64,000 nucleotides of DNA from Sphingopyxis sp. BSN-002 (GCF_022024275.1 NZ_CP091804.1:62001-126000); one strand, 5' to 3'. Positions 34,778-43,921 are shown, numbered from the stretch's first letter. The notes: generated by a model from the sequence alone, not told the origin. Translations and numbers: made by a program.

Positions 34778-35142
34778 TCGACGCGCAGTTCGATAGCGAT
34801 ATCCTGATCGACGCGCTCAACGGCGTCGAGGCGGCGCGCGGGGAGATTCGTCGTGCGGGGCGCAAGAGCATCAGCCGGGTGAGCTGGACCGAAGTCATGT
34901 CGGCGGCCGACGCTCAGAGCCTGAAAGCCGTCGAAGCCTTTCTGGGCTGCTTTCAGGTCGAGGAGATCGGCGATGCCGTCGCGCGGCGCGCCGCCGCTTT
35001 GCGCGCCGAACGCAAGGGCTTGACCCTCGCCGACGCTTTCGTACTGGCGACCGCACAGATCAGCGGCCGCATCCTCGTGACACGCAATATCAAGGTGTTT
35101 CCGGCATCGATGCCGGGTATTCGCATTCCCTACACGCTCTAG
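34774..35142 (+). CDS. vapC: PIN-domain toxin ribonuclease (VapC type)
   Basis: A 122-residue PIN protein. Catalytic acidic residues are near the N-terminus (FDSDILIDALNG, Asp7/Asp9), in the middle (SWTEV, Glu40) and in TLADAFVLATA (Asp87). The closing TRNIKVF has Asn105 where many PIN proteins have Asp, a common variant. VapC toxins cleave tRNA or rRNA and are blocked by the co-expressed antitoxin. The target here is unknown. Confidence 0.87.
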   Translation: MIDAQFDSDILIDALNGVEAARGEIRRAGRKSISRVSWTEVMSAADAQSLKAVEAFLGCFQVEEIGDAVARRAAALRAERKGLTLADAFVLATAQISGRILVTRNIKVFPASMPGIRIPYTL

Positions 35143-35159
35143 AAGAAAGCATAGCCCCC

Positions 35160-36983
35160 ATGTGCGGAATTATCGGAATCATCGGCACGGCCCAGGTCGC
35201 GGACCGCCTCGTCGAAGGGCTGCGGCGTATGGAATATCGCGGCTATGATTCCGCGGGCGTCTGCACGGTCGAGGGCGGCCAACTGATCCGCCGCCGCGCC
35301 GAAGGCAAGCTGAACAATCTCGTCAAGGAGCTCGCGGGCAACCCCGCGCCCGGCACCGTCGGCATCGCACACACGCGCTGGGCGACACACGGCGCGCCGA
35401 CGACGAGCAACGCGCACCCGCATGCGACGGGCGAGATCGCGCTCGTGCACAACGGGATTATCGAGAATTTCAAGCCGCTGCGTGAAGCACTGCAGGCGCG
35501 CGGCCGCACTTTCGAGAGCGAGACCGATACCGAAGTCGTCGCGCATCTGGTCAGCGAGCAGGTCGAGGCAGGTCTGTCGCCGCAGGATGCGGTCAAGGCC
35601 GTGCTGCCGCAGCTTCGGGGTGCCTTTGCGCTCGCGATCGCCTTTCGCCAGCATCCCGACCTGCTGATCGGCGCGCGCCTCGGCTCGCCGCTCGTCGTCG
35701 GCTATGGCGAGGGCGAGACCTATCTCGGCTCCGACGCGCTCGCGCTGGCGCCGCTGACGCAGAAGATCGCCTATCTCGACGAAGGCGACTGGGTCGTGAT
35801 CACCCGCGACGGCGCGCAGATCTACGACGCCGCGAATAATCCCGTGACGCGCGAGATCACGACCTCGGGCGTCACCGCCGCGGCGGTCGAGAAGGGCAAT
35901 TACCGCCACTTCATGCAGAAAGAGATTTTCGAGCAGCCGACCGTCGTCGCGCAGACGCTCTCCTCCTACATCCGCCCGCTCGAACAGACCGTCGCACTGC
36001 CACAGATGGATTTCGACCTGTCGAAGATCGAGCGCATCACGATCGTCGCGTGCGGCACCAGCTTCTACGCCGGCATGGTCGCCAAATACTGGTTCGAGAC
36101 CTTCGCGCGCGTTCCGGTCGACATCGATGTCGCGTCGGAGTTCCGCTACCGCGATCCGGTGCTTCAGCCCGGCGGGCTCGCCCTCTTCATCTCGCAGTCG
36201 GGTGAAACCGCCGACACGCTCGCGGCGCTCCGCCATTGCAAGGCCAATGGGCAGACGATCGCGGTCGTCGTCAACGTCCCGACCAGCAGCATGGCGCGCG
36301 AGGCCGACCTGCTGCTCCCGACGCACGCCGGTCCCGAAATCGGCGTCGCTTCGACCAAGGCCTTTACCTGCCAGCTCGCGGTGCTCGCGGCACTCTCGGC
36401 ACATCTCGCGCTCAAGAAGGGCAAGCTCAGCGCGGCCGACGAGCATGAGATCGTCAAGCATCTGATCGAAGCCCCCGCCGCGCTCAACGCCGCGCTCGCG
36501 CACGACGAAGAGATCTCGAAGATGGCGCACCTCGTCGCCCCGGCACGCGACGTTCTCTATCTCGGCCGCGGCCCCGATTATCCGCTCGCCCTCGAAGGCG
36601 CGCTCAAGCTCAAGGAAATTTCCTACATCCACGCCGAGGGCTACGCGTCGGGCGAGATGAAGCACGGCCCGATCGCGCTGATCGACGAGGCGGTCCCCGT
36701 GATCGTCCTCGCGCCGTCGGGCCCGCTGTTCGAAAAGACCGTCAGCAACATGCAGGAAGTCATGGCGCGCGGCGGCAAGGTCGTGCTGATCAGCGACGCC
36801 GAGGGCCTCGCCGAAGCCGGCGATGGCTGCATGGCGACGATCGAAATGCCCAAGGTCCACCCGCTGATCGCGCCGCTCGTTTATGCGGTGCCGGTGCAGC
36901 TCCTAGCCTATCATGTGGCGGTGGCGAAGGGGACCGATGTCGACCAGCCGCGCAATCTGGCGAAGTCGGTGACAGTGGAGTGA
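35160..36983 (+). CDS. glmS: Glutamine-fructose-6-phosphate aminotransferase (isomerizing)
   Basis: A 607-residue enzyme that makes glucosamine-6-phosphate from fructose-6-phosphate and glutamine. The glutaminase domain begins MCGIIGIIGT with nucleophile Cys2, then AHTRWATHGAPT. Two SIS sugar-isomerase domains follow (CGTSFYAGMVAKYWFE, ISQSGETADTLAAL, SEIGVASTKAFTCQL-like IGVASTKAFTCQL). The C-terminus DQPRNLAKSVTVE is the conserved tail. No glmS ribozyme is visible upstream, as expected outside Gram-positives. It starts 17 bp after the toxin gene. Confidence 0.97.
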   Translation: MCGIIGIIGTAQVADRLVEGLRRMEYRGYDSAGVCTVEGGQLIRRRAEGKLNNLVKELAGNPAPGTVGIAHTRWATHGAPTTSNAHPHATGEIALVHNGIIENFKPLREALQARGRTFESETDTEVVAHLVSEQVEAGLSPQDAVKAVLPQLRGAFALAIAFRQHPDLLIGARLGSPLVVGYGEGETYLGSDALALAPLTQKIAYLDEGDWVVITRDGAQIYDAANNPVTREITTSGVTAAAVEKGNYRHFMQKEIFEQPTVVAQTLSSYIRPLEQTVALPQMDFDLSKIERITIVACGTSFYAGMVAKYWFETFARVPVDIDVASEFRYRDPVLQPGGLALFISQSGETADTLAALRHCKANGQTIAVVVNVPTSSMAREADLLLPTHAGPEIGVASTKAFTCQLAVLAALSAHLALKKGKLSAADEHEIVKHLIEAPAALNAALAHDEEISKMAHLVAPARDVLYLGRGPDYPLALEGALKLKEISYIHAEGYASGEMKHGPIALIDEAVPVIVLAPSGPLFEKTVSNMQEVMARGGKVVLISDAEGLAEAGDGCMATIEMPKVHPLIAPLVYAVPVQLLAYHVAVAKGTDVDQPRNLAKSVTVE

Positions 36984-37480
36984 CCGGACGGACTTTCGCC
37001 GCGCGATCCTCGCCCTGGCGCCTTGCGCTGCTCGCGCTGGGCGCTGCGGCGTTCGTCTTCGGAGGGCTGCTCATCGCAGGGATGTTCGGCCCGTCGATCC
37101 GTCCGGGTAGTGAATGGATCGGCTGGCTATGTGTCGCCTTTTTCGGTCTTGGTGGCATCGTGGCAGTGCGGCGCATATTCGATGGAGGCGACGTCGTTCG
37201 CATTTCCGCAAGCGGCATATATTTCAAATCATGGTCGGAACAGACGATCCCGTGGTCAGAGATTGTCGACGTAAGTGTCTGGGAATTTCAGCGCCAAAAA
37301 TCGATTATTCTCCACCTTCGCACTCCCGACCGGTTTCCGTCGACCAAATTGCTCGGCAAAGTGGCTGGCGCTAATCGCGCTCTTACCGGAGGCGACATTC
37401 CCGTCAGCCTGACCGGTACCGATGGCAGTTTCGAGGACGCGATGACCGCTATCGCTCACTATCGCCAGAGGGGTTCATGA
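36980..37480 (+). CDS. Membrane protein with PH-like C-terminal domain, unknown function
   Basis: A 166-residue protein from GTG 36980, overlapping glmS by 4 bp. Two membrane helices (WRLALLALGAAAFVFGGLLI and WIGWLCVAFFGLGGIVAV) are followed by a beta-rich domain: VVRISASGIYFKSW, TIPWSEIVDVSVWEFQRQKS. That pattern recalls the STM3941/PH-like membrane protein family, which is poorly known. Base composition is somewhat less GC-rich than its neighbours. The stop overlaps the next start by 4 bp. Confidence 0.72.
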   Translation: MTGRTFAARSSPWRLALLALGAAAFVFGGLLIAGMFGPSIRPGSEWIGWLCVAFFGLGGIVAVRRIFDGGDVVRISASGIYFKSWSEQTIPWSEIVDVSVWEFQRQKSIILHLRTPDRFPSTKLLGKVAGANRALTGGDIPVSLTGTDGSFEDAMTAIAHYRQRGS

Positions 37481-37890
37481 GCTGGGACACCACCTGCCAC
37501 TGCGGCGCCGTCTCGGTGCGGCTCGCCAAGGCGCCCGAGGAAATCGCCGAGTGCAATTGCTCGCTCTGCTTCTCGCACGGCATCCTCTGGGCCTATTATT
37601 CGCCGCGCGATGTCGTGATCGAGGGCGCAACCCAAACCTATAACCGCGCCGATCGGCCGAATCCCAATTCGGACCTGCATTTCTGTGCCACCTGCGGCTG
37701 CTCGACCCACTGGTCGGCGACCGAAGGACTGGTCGAGCGGATGGGGGGCGAGGTCGACCTGATGGGCGTCAACATGCGCCTGTTCGCGCCGGAGCAGCTC
37801 AGCGGGATCAGACATAGCTTTCCCGACGGGCGTCACTGGTCGGGCGAAGGGCCTTGGGGCTATGCGCGTGACGCCGGGGTCATGCCCTGA
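37477..37890 (+). CDS. GFA family protein (glutathione-dependent formaldehyde-activating-like)
   Basis: A 137-residue zinc protein. Paired cysteines occur in CHCGAV near residue 7, CNCSLC near 28, and FCATCGC near 70, the pattern of GFA/CENP-V proteins (PF04828). Despite the family name, most members have no proven formaldehyde activity. It overlaps the upstream membrane protein gene by 4 bp. Confidence 0.88.
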   Translation: MSWDTTCHCGAVSVRLAKAPEEIAECNCSLCFSHGILWAYYSPRDVVIEGATQTYNRADRPNPNSDLHFCATCGCSTHWSATEGLVERMGGEVDLMGVNMRLFAPEQLSGIRHSFPDGRHWSGEGPWGYARDAGVMP

Positions 37891-37900
37891 CGCGAGCGAC

Positions 37901-38089
37901 TCACTCCGCCGCGTTGGCCTGCGCCAGAATCGACGCCGCAATGTCCTCGATTTTGCCAGCAACCAGCAGCGGGGCGCCGCCGACCATGCCCACCTGGGTC
38001 TGGCCGTTCTCATAGTCGCGAAGCCAGGCGACATTTTCGGCGACGACGAGATAATCGCCGCCGCGCGATTTCAGGGTGATGAACTTCAT
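37901..38089 (-). CDS. Small conserved protein of unknown function
   Basis: A 62-residue protein. MKFITLKSRGGDYLVVAENV is followed by WLRDYENGQTQVGMVGGAPL and a C-terminal helix (KIEDIAASILAQANA). The strand-turn pattern loosely resembles FlbD-like small proteins, with a DYLVVAENV block where those have YLVN. I would not assign it. It is convergent with the GFA gene and divergent from the HAD gene. A GAGACAT-type purine run precedes the ATG. Confidence 0.65.
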   Translation of the reverse strand: MKFITLKSRGGDYLVVAENVAWLRDYENGQTQVGMVGGAPLLVAGKIEDIAASILAQANAAE

Positions 38090-38148
38090 GGCTATGTCTC
38101 CTGACTCCGATGACCCTAGGTGTGAAGTATGAAGATATTGAGGTTCGC

Positions 38149-38808
38149 ATGACGCCCGCCGCCATCATTTTCGACTTCGACGGCGTGATCGCCGACAGCG
38201 AGGTCCGCGCGAATATGTCGCTCGCCGAAAGCCTGACCGCGGTCGGCATGCCGACGACCTATGACGAATGCCTGCGCGACTATTACGGCCACAACTGGCA
38301 GGAGACGCAGCGGCGGATCGAGGCGCGCTTCGGGCGCGCGCTGCCCGCGGATTTCCGCGAGACGCATCGCGTCCGGGCGCGGGCCCGTTTCATGGAGGGG
38401 TTCGATGCGGTTCCCGGCGCGCCGGCTTTCCTCGATACGCTGGGATCGCTGCCGCGCGCGATCGCTTCTTCGAGCCGCGCAGAGTATATCGACTGGGCGC
38501 TCGGGCTGTTCGGCCTGCGTCATCATTTCGGCGAGCATATCTACAGCGCAGACGGCTGGGACCGCGGGAAGCCGTACCCCGACATCTATCTCGCCGCAGC
38601 GAAGGGGCTGGGGCTGGATCCCGCGGCCTGCCTCGCCATCGAAGACTCTCCGACCGGTGCGCAGGCAGCCCTCGCGGCAGGAATGACCGTCGTCGGCTTC
38701 TGCGGAGCAAGCCATATCGTCGACCGCGCCGCGCATGGCGAAATGCTGCGCAGCACCGGCGTGCATCGTCTTGCCTTTGCCTTCGACGAGATTAGCATCG
38801 CCGCCTGA
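38149..38808 (+). CDS. HAD family hydrolase (beta-phosphoglucomutase-like)
   Basis: A 219-residue HAD protein from ATG 38149, with TTGAGG upstream; an in-frame ATG at 38110 is less likely. Motif I FDFDGVIADSEV carries the nucleophile, motif II is AIASSSR, the Lys motif is RGKPYPDIYLAAA, and IEDSPTGAQAALAAGM binds Mg. The helical cap (ANMSLAESLTAVGMP to FMEGFDAVPGA) places it in subfamily IA with beta-phosphoglucomutase and YniC/RabK-type phosphatases. The substrate is unknown. Confidence 0.88.
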   Translation: MTPAAIIFDFDGVIADSEVRANMSLAESLTAVGMPTTYDECLRDYYGHNWQETQRRIEARFGRALPADFRETHRVRARARFMEGFDAVPGAPAFLDTLGSLPRAIASSSRAEYIDWALGLFGLRHHFGEHIYSADGWDRGKPYPDIYLAAAKGLGLDPAACLAIEDSPTGAQAALAAGMTVVGFCGASHIVDRAAHGEMLRSTGVHRLAFAFDEISIAA

Positions 38809-38830
38809 TCCATTTTTCGGGGGAGAAGAA

Positions 38831-39103
38831 ATGGTCTGGAATATCCTCTGGCCGCTGATGCTGATTTTCTCGGTCGTAGTTTTGCCGATGTGGCTGTGGC
38901 GGCGGATGAAGTCGGTCCAGCAGGCCGCGCGCGAAGCGCTCGACGACGAGCCGGCGCGGGGTGAAGCCGCATGGGAAGAGACCACCACCTCGGGCGACGG
39001 TCTGAACTATGGCCGGGCGCAGGCTTATGATCCTGTGCTGGCCAAGGCGTCGCGCGATGCGGAGCATGTCGACGATATCAAGAATCTCGAAGGGCGCCGC
39101 TGA
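38831..39103 (+). CDS. Small single-pass membrane protein of unknown function
   Basis: A 90-residue protein with one N-terminal membrane helix (WNILWPLMLIFSVVVLPMWL) and a charged cytoplasmic tail (SVQQAAREALDDEPARGEA, then DAEHVDDIKNLEGRR). GGGGGAGAAGAA directly precedes the ATG as a strong ribosome-binding site. The family is unknown to me. It follows the HAD gene by 22 bp. The following 159 bp, to 39262, show no further gene. Confidence 0.7.
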   Translation: MVWNILWPLMLIFSVVVLPMWLWRRMKSVQQAAREALDDEPARGEAAWEETTTSGDGLNYGRAQAYDPVLAKASRDAEHVDDIKNLEGRR

Positions 39104-39262
39104 GCCGGGCTTTCCTATTATATACGGCCGTGCTTAGCTGCCTCTGTAACCATCGGTCGATGCAATGCGATTTGCGAGTGAAGTTGCGCAATTTCCTGCG
39201 GCTTTGCGCGAATCGCTGCCGCGGCGATCTTTGACAGCGGGGCGGGGGAAGAGGAGAGAGCG

Positions 39263-40132
39263 ATGTGCAATGAAATCACCGAAGCCGATCTCGATCGCGC
39301 AGGCGTCCCCGTAAACCGGCGGAGCTTTGGTACGCTCGTCGGTGCAGGAGCGCTTGCTTCGATGCTGCCGGTCTCCGCCGGCGCCGCCGGACCGGTGAAA
39401 GGCCGCGATGTCGAGATACGGACCGCCGAAGGCGTTGCCGACGCCTATTTCGTCGCGCCATCCGAAGGCAGGCATCCGGGCGTGCTCGTGTGGCCCGACA
39501 TTCGCGGCCTGCGTCCGGCGTTTCGCCAGATGGCCGACCGGCTGGCGGGAGAGGGCTATGCGGTGCTGACCGTGAACCCCTTCTACCGCTGGCAGAAGTC
39601 ACCCGTCGTCGATGCCACGAACGACTTCAACGACCCCGCGATCCGCGACAAATTGTTCGGCTATCTGAAGCAACTGACGAAGCCGCTGGTGACGACCGAC
39701 GCGACCGCGCATCTGGCGTTTCTCGACGCGCAGAAGGAGGTCGATACCCGGCGCAAGCTTGGCACGACCGGCTATTGCATGGGCGGTGCGATGACGGTCT
39801 ATACTGCGGCGCTGCGGCCCGAGCGCGTCGGCGCTGCGGCGAGCTTCCACGGCGGCGGGGTCGGCACCGACAAGCCCGACAGCCCGCACCTGCTGATCCC
39901 CGAGACGAAGGCGGGCTATCTGTTCGCGATCGCCGACAACGACGACAAGCAGGACCCCGAAGAGAAGAACCGGCTGAACGCCGTCCTGACCCCGCGCAAG
40001 CAATGGCACGAGGTCGAGGTCTATGCCGGCGCGATGCACGGCTGGTGTCCGCCCGATGGCCGCGCCTACAACGAAGCGGCCGCCGAAAAGGCGTGGGGCC
40101 GCATGCTCGAACTGTTCAAGGCGAGCCTCTAG
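39263..40132 (+). CDS. Dienelactone hydrolase family protein, Tat-exported
   Basis: A 289-residue alpha/beta hydrolase. The N-terminus holds a twin-arginine signal (NRRSFGTLVGAGALASMLPV) and so it is probably exported folded. The nucleophile is Cys in GYCMGG near residue 172, as in dienelactone hydrolases. The acid and His are likely in IADNDD and AMHGWCPPDGRAYN. It belongs to the clade often called carboxymethylenebutenolidase, but no chlorocatechol genes are near. GGGAAGAGGAGAG precedes the ATG. Confidence 0.87.
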   Translation: MCNEITEADLDRAGVPVNRRSFGTLVGAGALASMLPVSAGAAGPVKGRDVEIRTAEGVADAYFVAPSEGRHPGVLVWPDIRGLRPAFRQMADRLAGEGYAVLTVNPFYRWQKSPVVDATNDFNDPAIRDKLFGYLKQLTKPLVTTDATAHLAFLDAQKEVDTRRKLGTTGYCMGGAMTVYTAALRPERVGAAASFHGGGVGTDKPDSPHLLIPETKAGYLFAIADNDDKQDPEEKNRLNAVLTPRKQWHEVEVYAGAMHGWCPPDGRAYNEAAAEKAWGRMLELFKASL

Positions 40133-40182
40133 ATTCGATTCGCTTTCCTCCCCGGAAACCGTAGATTTGACCCGGGAGAGAC

Positions 40183-41709
40183 ATGATGAACGATATGCTG
40201 GTCTATGACTGGATCGCCGAGAACGCGCGCCGTTTTCCGGACAAGATCGCGACGGTCGATATCCACAGCGGTCGAAACCACAGCTATGCGGCGATGCACG
40301 AACGCGTCGCGCGGATCGCGGGGCATCTGAACGCGATCGGCATCGTGAAGGGCGACCGCGTCGGGCTGCTCTCGATGAACAGCAGCGACATGCTCGACAT
40401 CATGTTCGCCTGCTGGCGGATCGGCGCGGTGCTGACGATGCTGAACTTCCGGCTGACCGCGCACGAACTGGCGTTCATGGTGAGCGACAGCGGCGCGAGC
40501 GCGGTGTTCTATGACACCGACCTCGAGGCCGTCATTCCGGCGCTCAGGGAAAAGACCGATGTCGCGCACTGGATCACGATGGACCCGGCGGGGAAGGGCG
40601 GCGATCTGGAGGCGGCGATTGCTGCGGCAACGCCGGTATACGGCCAGCTTCCGCAGCTCGGCAGCGACCTTTGCATGATCATGTATTCGTCGGGGACGAC
40701 GGGCACGCCGAAGGGGGTGATGTTCAACCACGCCCAGTTCCTCTTCATCAACGCGGGATCGGGCGGCATCTCGAACGCATCGAACCGCATGGTCGGCCTC
40801 GTCGCGCTGCCGCTGTTCCATATCGGCGGGCTCGTCGCCTACACGACGATCAGCTTCGGTTTCGGCGGTACCGTCATAGTCGTGCGCGCGTTCGAACCCG
40901 GGGCTATGCTGCGCCTGTTCGGCGATCCCGACATGGGTGTGACGCACTTCCTGGGCGTGCCCGCGATGTATAACGCGATGCAGGCGCACCCCGATTTCGC
41001 GACGACCGACTTCTCGCGCACCCAGACGATGAGCTGCGGCGCCGAGAGCGTGCCCGAGACTTTGCTCCGCACCTGGTTCGCGCGCGGCGTGCCGATCCGC
41101 GAGGGCTATGGCATGACCGAGACCTGCGCCGCGGCGCTGATGCAGGAGGCGCGCGACATTCCGGGCAAGATCGGCGCGGCGGGCAAGACGGTGCGCCACT
41201 GCGAGGCGAAGATCATGCGCGGCGACGGCACCGAGGCGCCGGTCGGCGAGCTGGGCGAAATCTGGATGCGCGGGCTGAACATCACGCCGGGTTACTGGAA
41301 CCGGCCCGACGCCAATGCGTCGAGCTTCGTCGACGGCTGGTTTCGCTCGGGCGACGTCGGGCGGCAGGACGAAGAGGGCTATTTCTACATCGAGGACCGG
41401 GTGAAGGACATGTACATCACCGGCGGCGAGAATGTGTATCCCGCCGAGGTCGAGAATGCGCTCTACGAGATGCCGGCGATCCACGAGGTCGCGGTGATCG
41501 GGCTCGCCGACCCCAAATGGGGCGAGTGCGGCTGCGCGGTCGTCGTGCCGCGCCCCGGCGCGAGCGTGACGATCGAGGAGATCAAGGCGCACTGCGGCGA
41601 GCGGCTCGCGCGCTACAAGCACCCCGCGCGGCTCGAAATTGTCGATGCGCTACCGCGCAACGCGACGGGCAAGGTGCTGAAGTTCGAGCTGCGCGAACGG
41701 TTCGGCTGA
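40183..41709 (+). CDS. Acyl-CoA ligase (AMP-forming)
   Basis: A 508-residue ANL-superfamily enzyme activating a carboxylic acid with ATP and CoA. AMP-binding motif MYSSGTTGTPKGVMFNHAQF is near residue 165, the A5 motif REGYGMTETCAA near 305. The A7-A8 region is DGWFRSGDVGRQDEEGYFYI followed by EDRVKDMYITGGENVYPAEVE. The catalytic Lys sits in PRNATGKVLKFEL near the end. It resembles fatty acid or cyclohexane-carboxylate ligases. ATG codons at 40183 and 40186 are both possible starts. A GGGAGAGAC sequence precedes them. Confidence 0.9.
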   Translation: MMNDMLVYDWIAENARRFPDKIATVDIHSGRNHSYAAMHERVARIAGHLNAIGIVKGDRVGLLSMNSSDMLDIMFACWRIGAVLTMLNFRLTAHELAFMVSDSGASAVFYDTDLEAVIPALREKTDVAHWITMDPAGKGGDLEAAIAAATPVYGQLPQLGSDLCMIMYSSGTTGTPKGVMFNHAQFLFINAGSGGISNASNRMVGLVALPLFHIGGLVAYTTISFGFGGTVIVVRAFEPGAMLRLFGDPDMGVTHFLGVPAMYNAMQAHPDFATTDFSRTQTMSCGAESVPETLLRTWFARGVPIREGYGMTETCAAALMQEARDIPGKIGAAGKTVRHCEAKIMRGDGTEAPVGELGEIWMRGLNITPGYWNRPDANASSFVDGWFRSGDVGRQDEEGYFYIEDRVKDMYITGGENVYPAEVENALYEMPAIHEVAVIGLADPKWGECGCAVVVPRPGASVTIEEIKAHCGERLARYKHPARLEIVDALPRNATGKVLKFELRERFG

Positions 41710-42165
41710 TCAGCGGCTCGCGGCGTAGCTCGCATAGACGCGCTGCCCGCCGGGGCCGAAGGTCATGACCTTATAGGCGTCGCGGACGGTGCCATATTCC
41801 ATGCCCGGAGATCCGGTCGGCATCCCCGCGACGGCAAGGCCCTTCACGCCCTTGGGCTTCTCCTTGAGCAGCCGCGCGATCTCGCGCGCCGGAACATGGC
41901 CCTCGATGACATAGCCATTGACGATGACGGTGTGGCAACTGCGCAGCGCGGGCGGGACGCCCTGCTGATTCTTTACGGCCTCCATGTTCGCGGCGTTGAT
42001 CACCTTTGCGGTCCCGCCGAGCGTGCTCTTCACCTGCGCCAGCCATTTGAGGCAGCAGCCGCAGCCCGCGTCGCGAAACATCGTCGGGTCGGCGGCGTGC
42101 GCGGCGCCGACAGCGGCGAACAGCGCGGCGGAAGCGATCAGGGCTCGGCGGACGGGGGTCATCAT
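41710..42165 (-). CDS. DUF411 periplasmic metal-binding protein
   Basis: A 151-residue protein with signal peptide (ALIASAALFAAVGAAHAA). The DUF411 domain has the CGCC motif (FRDAGCGCCLKWLAQV), which probably binds a soft metal such as copper. HTVIVNGYVIEGHVPAREI and LAVAGMPTGSPGME (with two Met) are the other conserved blocks. Homologues often sit in copper-resistance islands, but none is seen here. The stop abuts the acyl-CoA ligase stop on the other strand. ATG 42162 is an alternative start. Confidence 0.88.
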   Translation of the reverse strand: MMTPVRRALIASAALFAAVGAAHAADPTMFRDAGCGCCLKWLAQVKSTLGGTAKVINAANMEAVKNQQGVPPALRSCHTVIVNGYVIEGHVPAREIARLLKEKPKGVKGLAVAGMPTGSPGMEYGTVRDAYKVMTFGPGGQRVYASYAASR

Positions 42166-42227
42166 GGGCTCCTCTGGAAATACCGGCGGCGATCAGGATA
42201 GCCGCGCGCAAGCCATGTGCAAGGGCA

Positions 42228-43244
42228 TCAGCCCATCGGGTAGAGGATGTCCTTGCCGACCGCGTTCAGCGTCTTCATCAGCTCGTCGCTCAGTACCAGT
42301 TCCTTCGCCGCGAGGATCGGGTCGACCTGATCGTAGGCGCTGACCCCGACGATCGTCGAGGCGACGAAGTCGTGCTGCTTCGACCAGGCGGTCGCCATCG
42401 TCACCGGGTGCAGCCCATTCTCTTCGGCGATCTGCAGATAGCGTTCGGTCGCGGCGAGACTCTTGTCGTTGACGAAGCGGCGGCCCATCGCGGCCTGCCG
42501 GCCTTCTATGCCGAGATAGCGGGAGAAGCGCGCGCCTTCGGGCCGCGCGCCACCCTGATATTTGCCCGACAGTACGCCGCCCGCGAGCGGCGAATAGGGG
42601 ATCAGGCTGACGCCTTCCTGCCGGCACACCTGCGCGAGTTCGTCCTCGAAGCGGCGGTTGTTGAGGCTGAAATTATTCTGGATCGTATGATAGCGCGCAA
42701 TGCCGAGACGTTCGGACGCGGCGATCGACTTCATCAGGCCCCAGCTCGTTTCGTTCGAGCAGCCTAGAATGCGCACCTTGCCGGCGCGGACGAGTTCGTC
42801 GAGCGCGTCCATCATCTCGTCATAGGGCGCGTCGTGATCGGGCCAGTGCGTCTGGTAGAGGTCGACATAGTCGGTCTGGAGCCGCGTCAGGCTGTCGTCG
42901 ATCGCCTGCATGATATTCTTGCGGTCGAGCGCGGTCATGCCGCCGCGGCACGGCGACTTGAACCAGACGTGGCTCGGGCCCGACACCTTGGTAGCGAGGA
43001 TGATCGCGTCGCGGTTCTTGGTTTTGAGCCAGCGGCCGACGATCTCTTCGGTGCGGCCGACCCATTTGATGTCGGGCGGCACCGGATAGCCTTCGGCGGT
43101 GTCGTAGAAGTTGATCCCCTCGTCGAAACAGCGGTCGAGGACGCGAAATGCCTCGGCCTCGTCGGTCTGGCTGCCGAACGTCATCGTTCCCATGCAGATA
43201 TCGGAGACGTGGATGGCGCTTTTTCCGAGGCGGCGGCTTTGCAT
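42228..43244 (-). CDS. Aldo/keto reductase
   Basis: A 338-residue enzyme. MQSRRLGKSAIHVSDICMGT begins the AKR barrel. INFYDTAEGYPVPP contains the catalytic Asp and Tyr, LATKVSGPS the Lys, and YQTHWPDHD the His. It matches the Tas/YajO-like group (NADP-dependent). It lies alone on the minus strand, and is not coupled to the DUF411 gene 62 bp downstream. The substrate is unknown. Confidence 0.9.
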   Translation of the reverse strand: MQSRRLGKSAIHVSDICMGTMTFGSQTDEAEAFRVLDRCFDEGINFYDTAEGYPVPPDIKWVGRTEEIVGRWLKTKNRDAIILATKVSGPSHVWFKSPCRGGMTALDRKNIMQAIDDSLTRLQTDYVDLYQTHWPDHDAPYDEMMDALDELVRAGKVRILGCSNETSWGLMKSIAASERLGIARYHTIQNNFSLNNRRFEDELAQVCRQEGVSLIPYSPLAGGVLSGKYQGGARPEGARFSRYLGIEGRQAAMGRRFVNDKSLAATERYLQIAEENGLHPVTMATAWSKQHDFVASTIVGVSAYDQVDPILAAKELVLSDELMKTLNAVGKDILYPMG

Positions 43245-43311
43245 GCTCTGTTCTCCGGTCAGGGGAAGGGAGCGCCGTCCTTAGGTTGCAAGCAGCAACC
43301 TTGCAATCGGG

Positions 43312-43902
43312 TCAGATGAGGAGCGCGAGCGATCCGACGAGCAAGGCCGCCATCGTCCAGTTGAAGGCGCGCAGGCGCGCCGGGCTCGACAGCCAGCCGC
43401 GGAGCGAGACGCCCATCACCGCCCAGAGGCTGGTCGAGGGCAGGTTGATGATCCCGAAGATCACCGCGACGAGCAGCACCGCGGCGAAATTGCGATCGGG
43501 AGCGTAGAGTGCGATTGCCGACAGCGCCATCGACCAGGCTTTCGGATTGACCCACTGGAACATCACCGCCTGGAGGAAACTCATCGGCTTGGCGCGAGCG
43601 CCGCCTTCGGTATCGGGCGCACCGGCATTGGCGATCTTCCACGCGAGCCATAGCAGATAGACGACGCTCACCACCTTGAGGACGACGTTCAGCACCGGAA
43701 ACATGTCGAACAATCCCATCAGCCCGACGCCGACGAGGACGATCATCAACGTGAAGCCGATCCCGACGCCAAGGGCATGCGGTACGGTCCGGCGCAGGCC
43801 GAAATTCGCGCCAGATGCCATCAGCATCATATTGTTCGGCCCCGGCGTGATCGACGAGACGAGCGCAAAGGCGGAGAGGGCGGCGAGAGTGGTTTGTTCC
43901 AT
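43312..43902 (-). CDS. LysE family amino-acid exporter
   Basis: A 196-residue membrane protein with about six helices from ATG 43902. SSITPGPNNMMLMASGANFG is the LysE/RhtB signature. The late FQWVNPKAWSMALSAIALY block is the second half of the pattern. It is divergent from an Lrp/AsnC regulator gene 65 bp away, a classic exporter/regulator pairing as in LysE/LysG-like systems. The exported amino acid is not known. Confidence 0.9.
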   Translation of the reverse strand: MEQTTLAALSAFALVSSITPGPNNMMLMASGANFGLRRTVPHALGVGIGFTLMIVLVGVGLMGLFDMFPVLNVVLKVVSVVYLLWLAWKIANAGAPDTEGGARAKPMSFLQAVMFQWVNPKAWSMALSAIALYAPDRNFAAVLLVAVIFGIINLPSTSLWAVMGVSLRGWLSSPARLRAFNWTMAALLVGSLALLI

Positions 43903-43905
43903 GGT

Positions 43906-43921
43906 GCGCAACATAATGCGC
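43906..43921. promoter_or_regulatory. Inverted repeat in the lysE-lrp divergent region
   Basis: GCGCAACATAATGCGC has 5-bp arms (GCGCA/TGCGC) and lies 4 bases upstream of the lysE start. It is a possible Lrp-type operator for the divergent genes. The evidence is symmetry only. Confidence 0.4.

Noticed and set aside
35143..35159. A glmS ribozyme upstream of glmS
   Set aside because: The gap is only 17 bases after the toxin stop, far too short for the ribozyme, which is also not known in this group.
35139..36860. A 573-residue minus-strand frame opposite glmS
   Set aside because: glmS is certain on the plus strand; the opposite frame has no recognisable domain.
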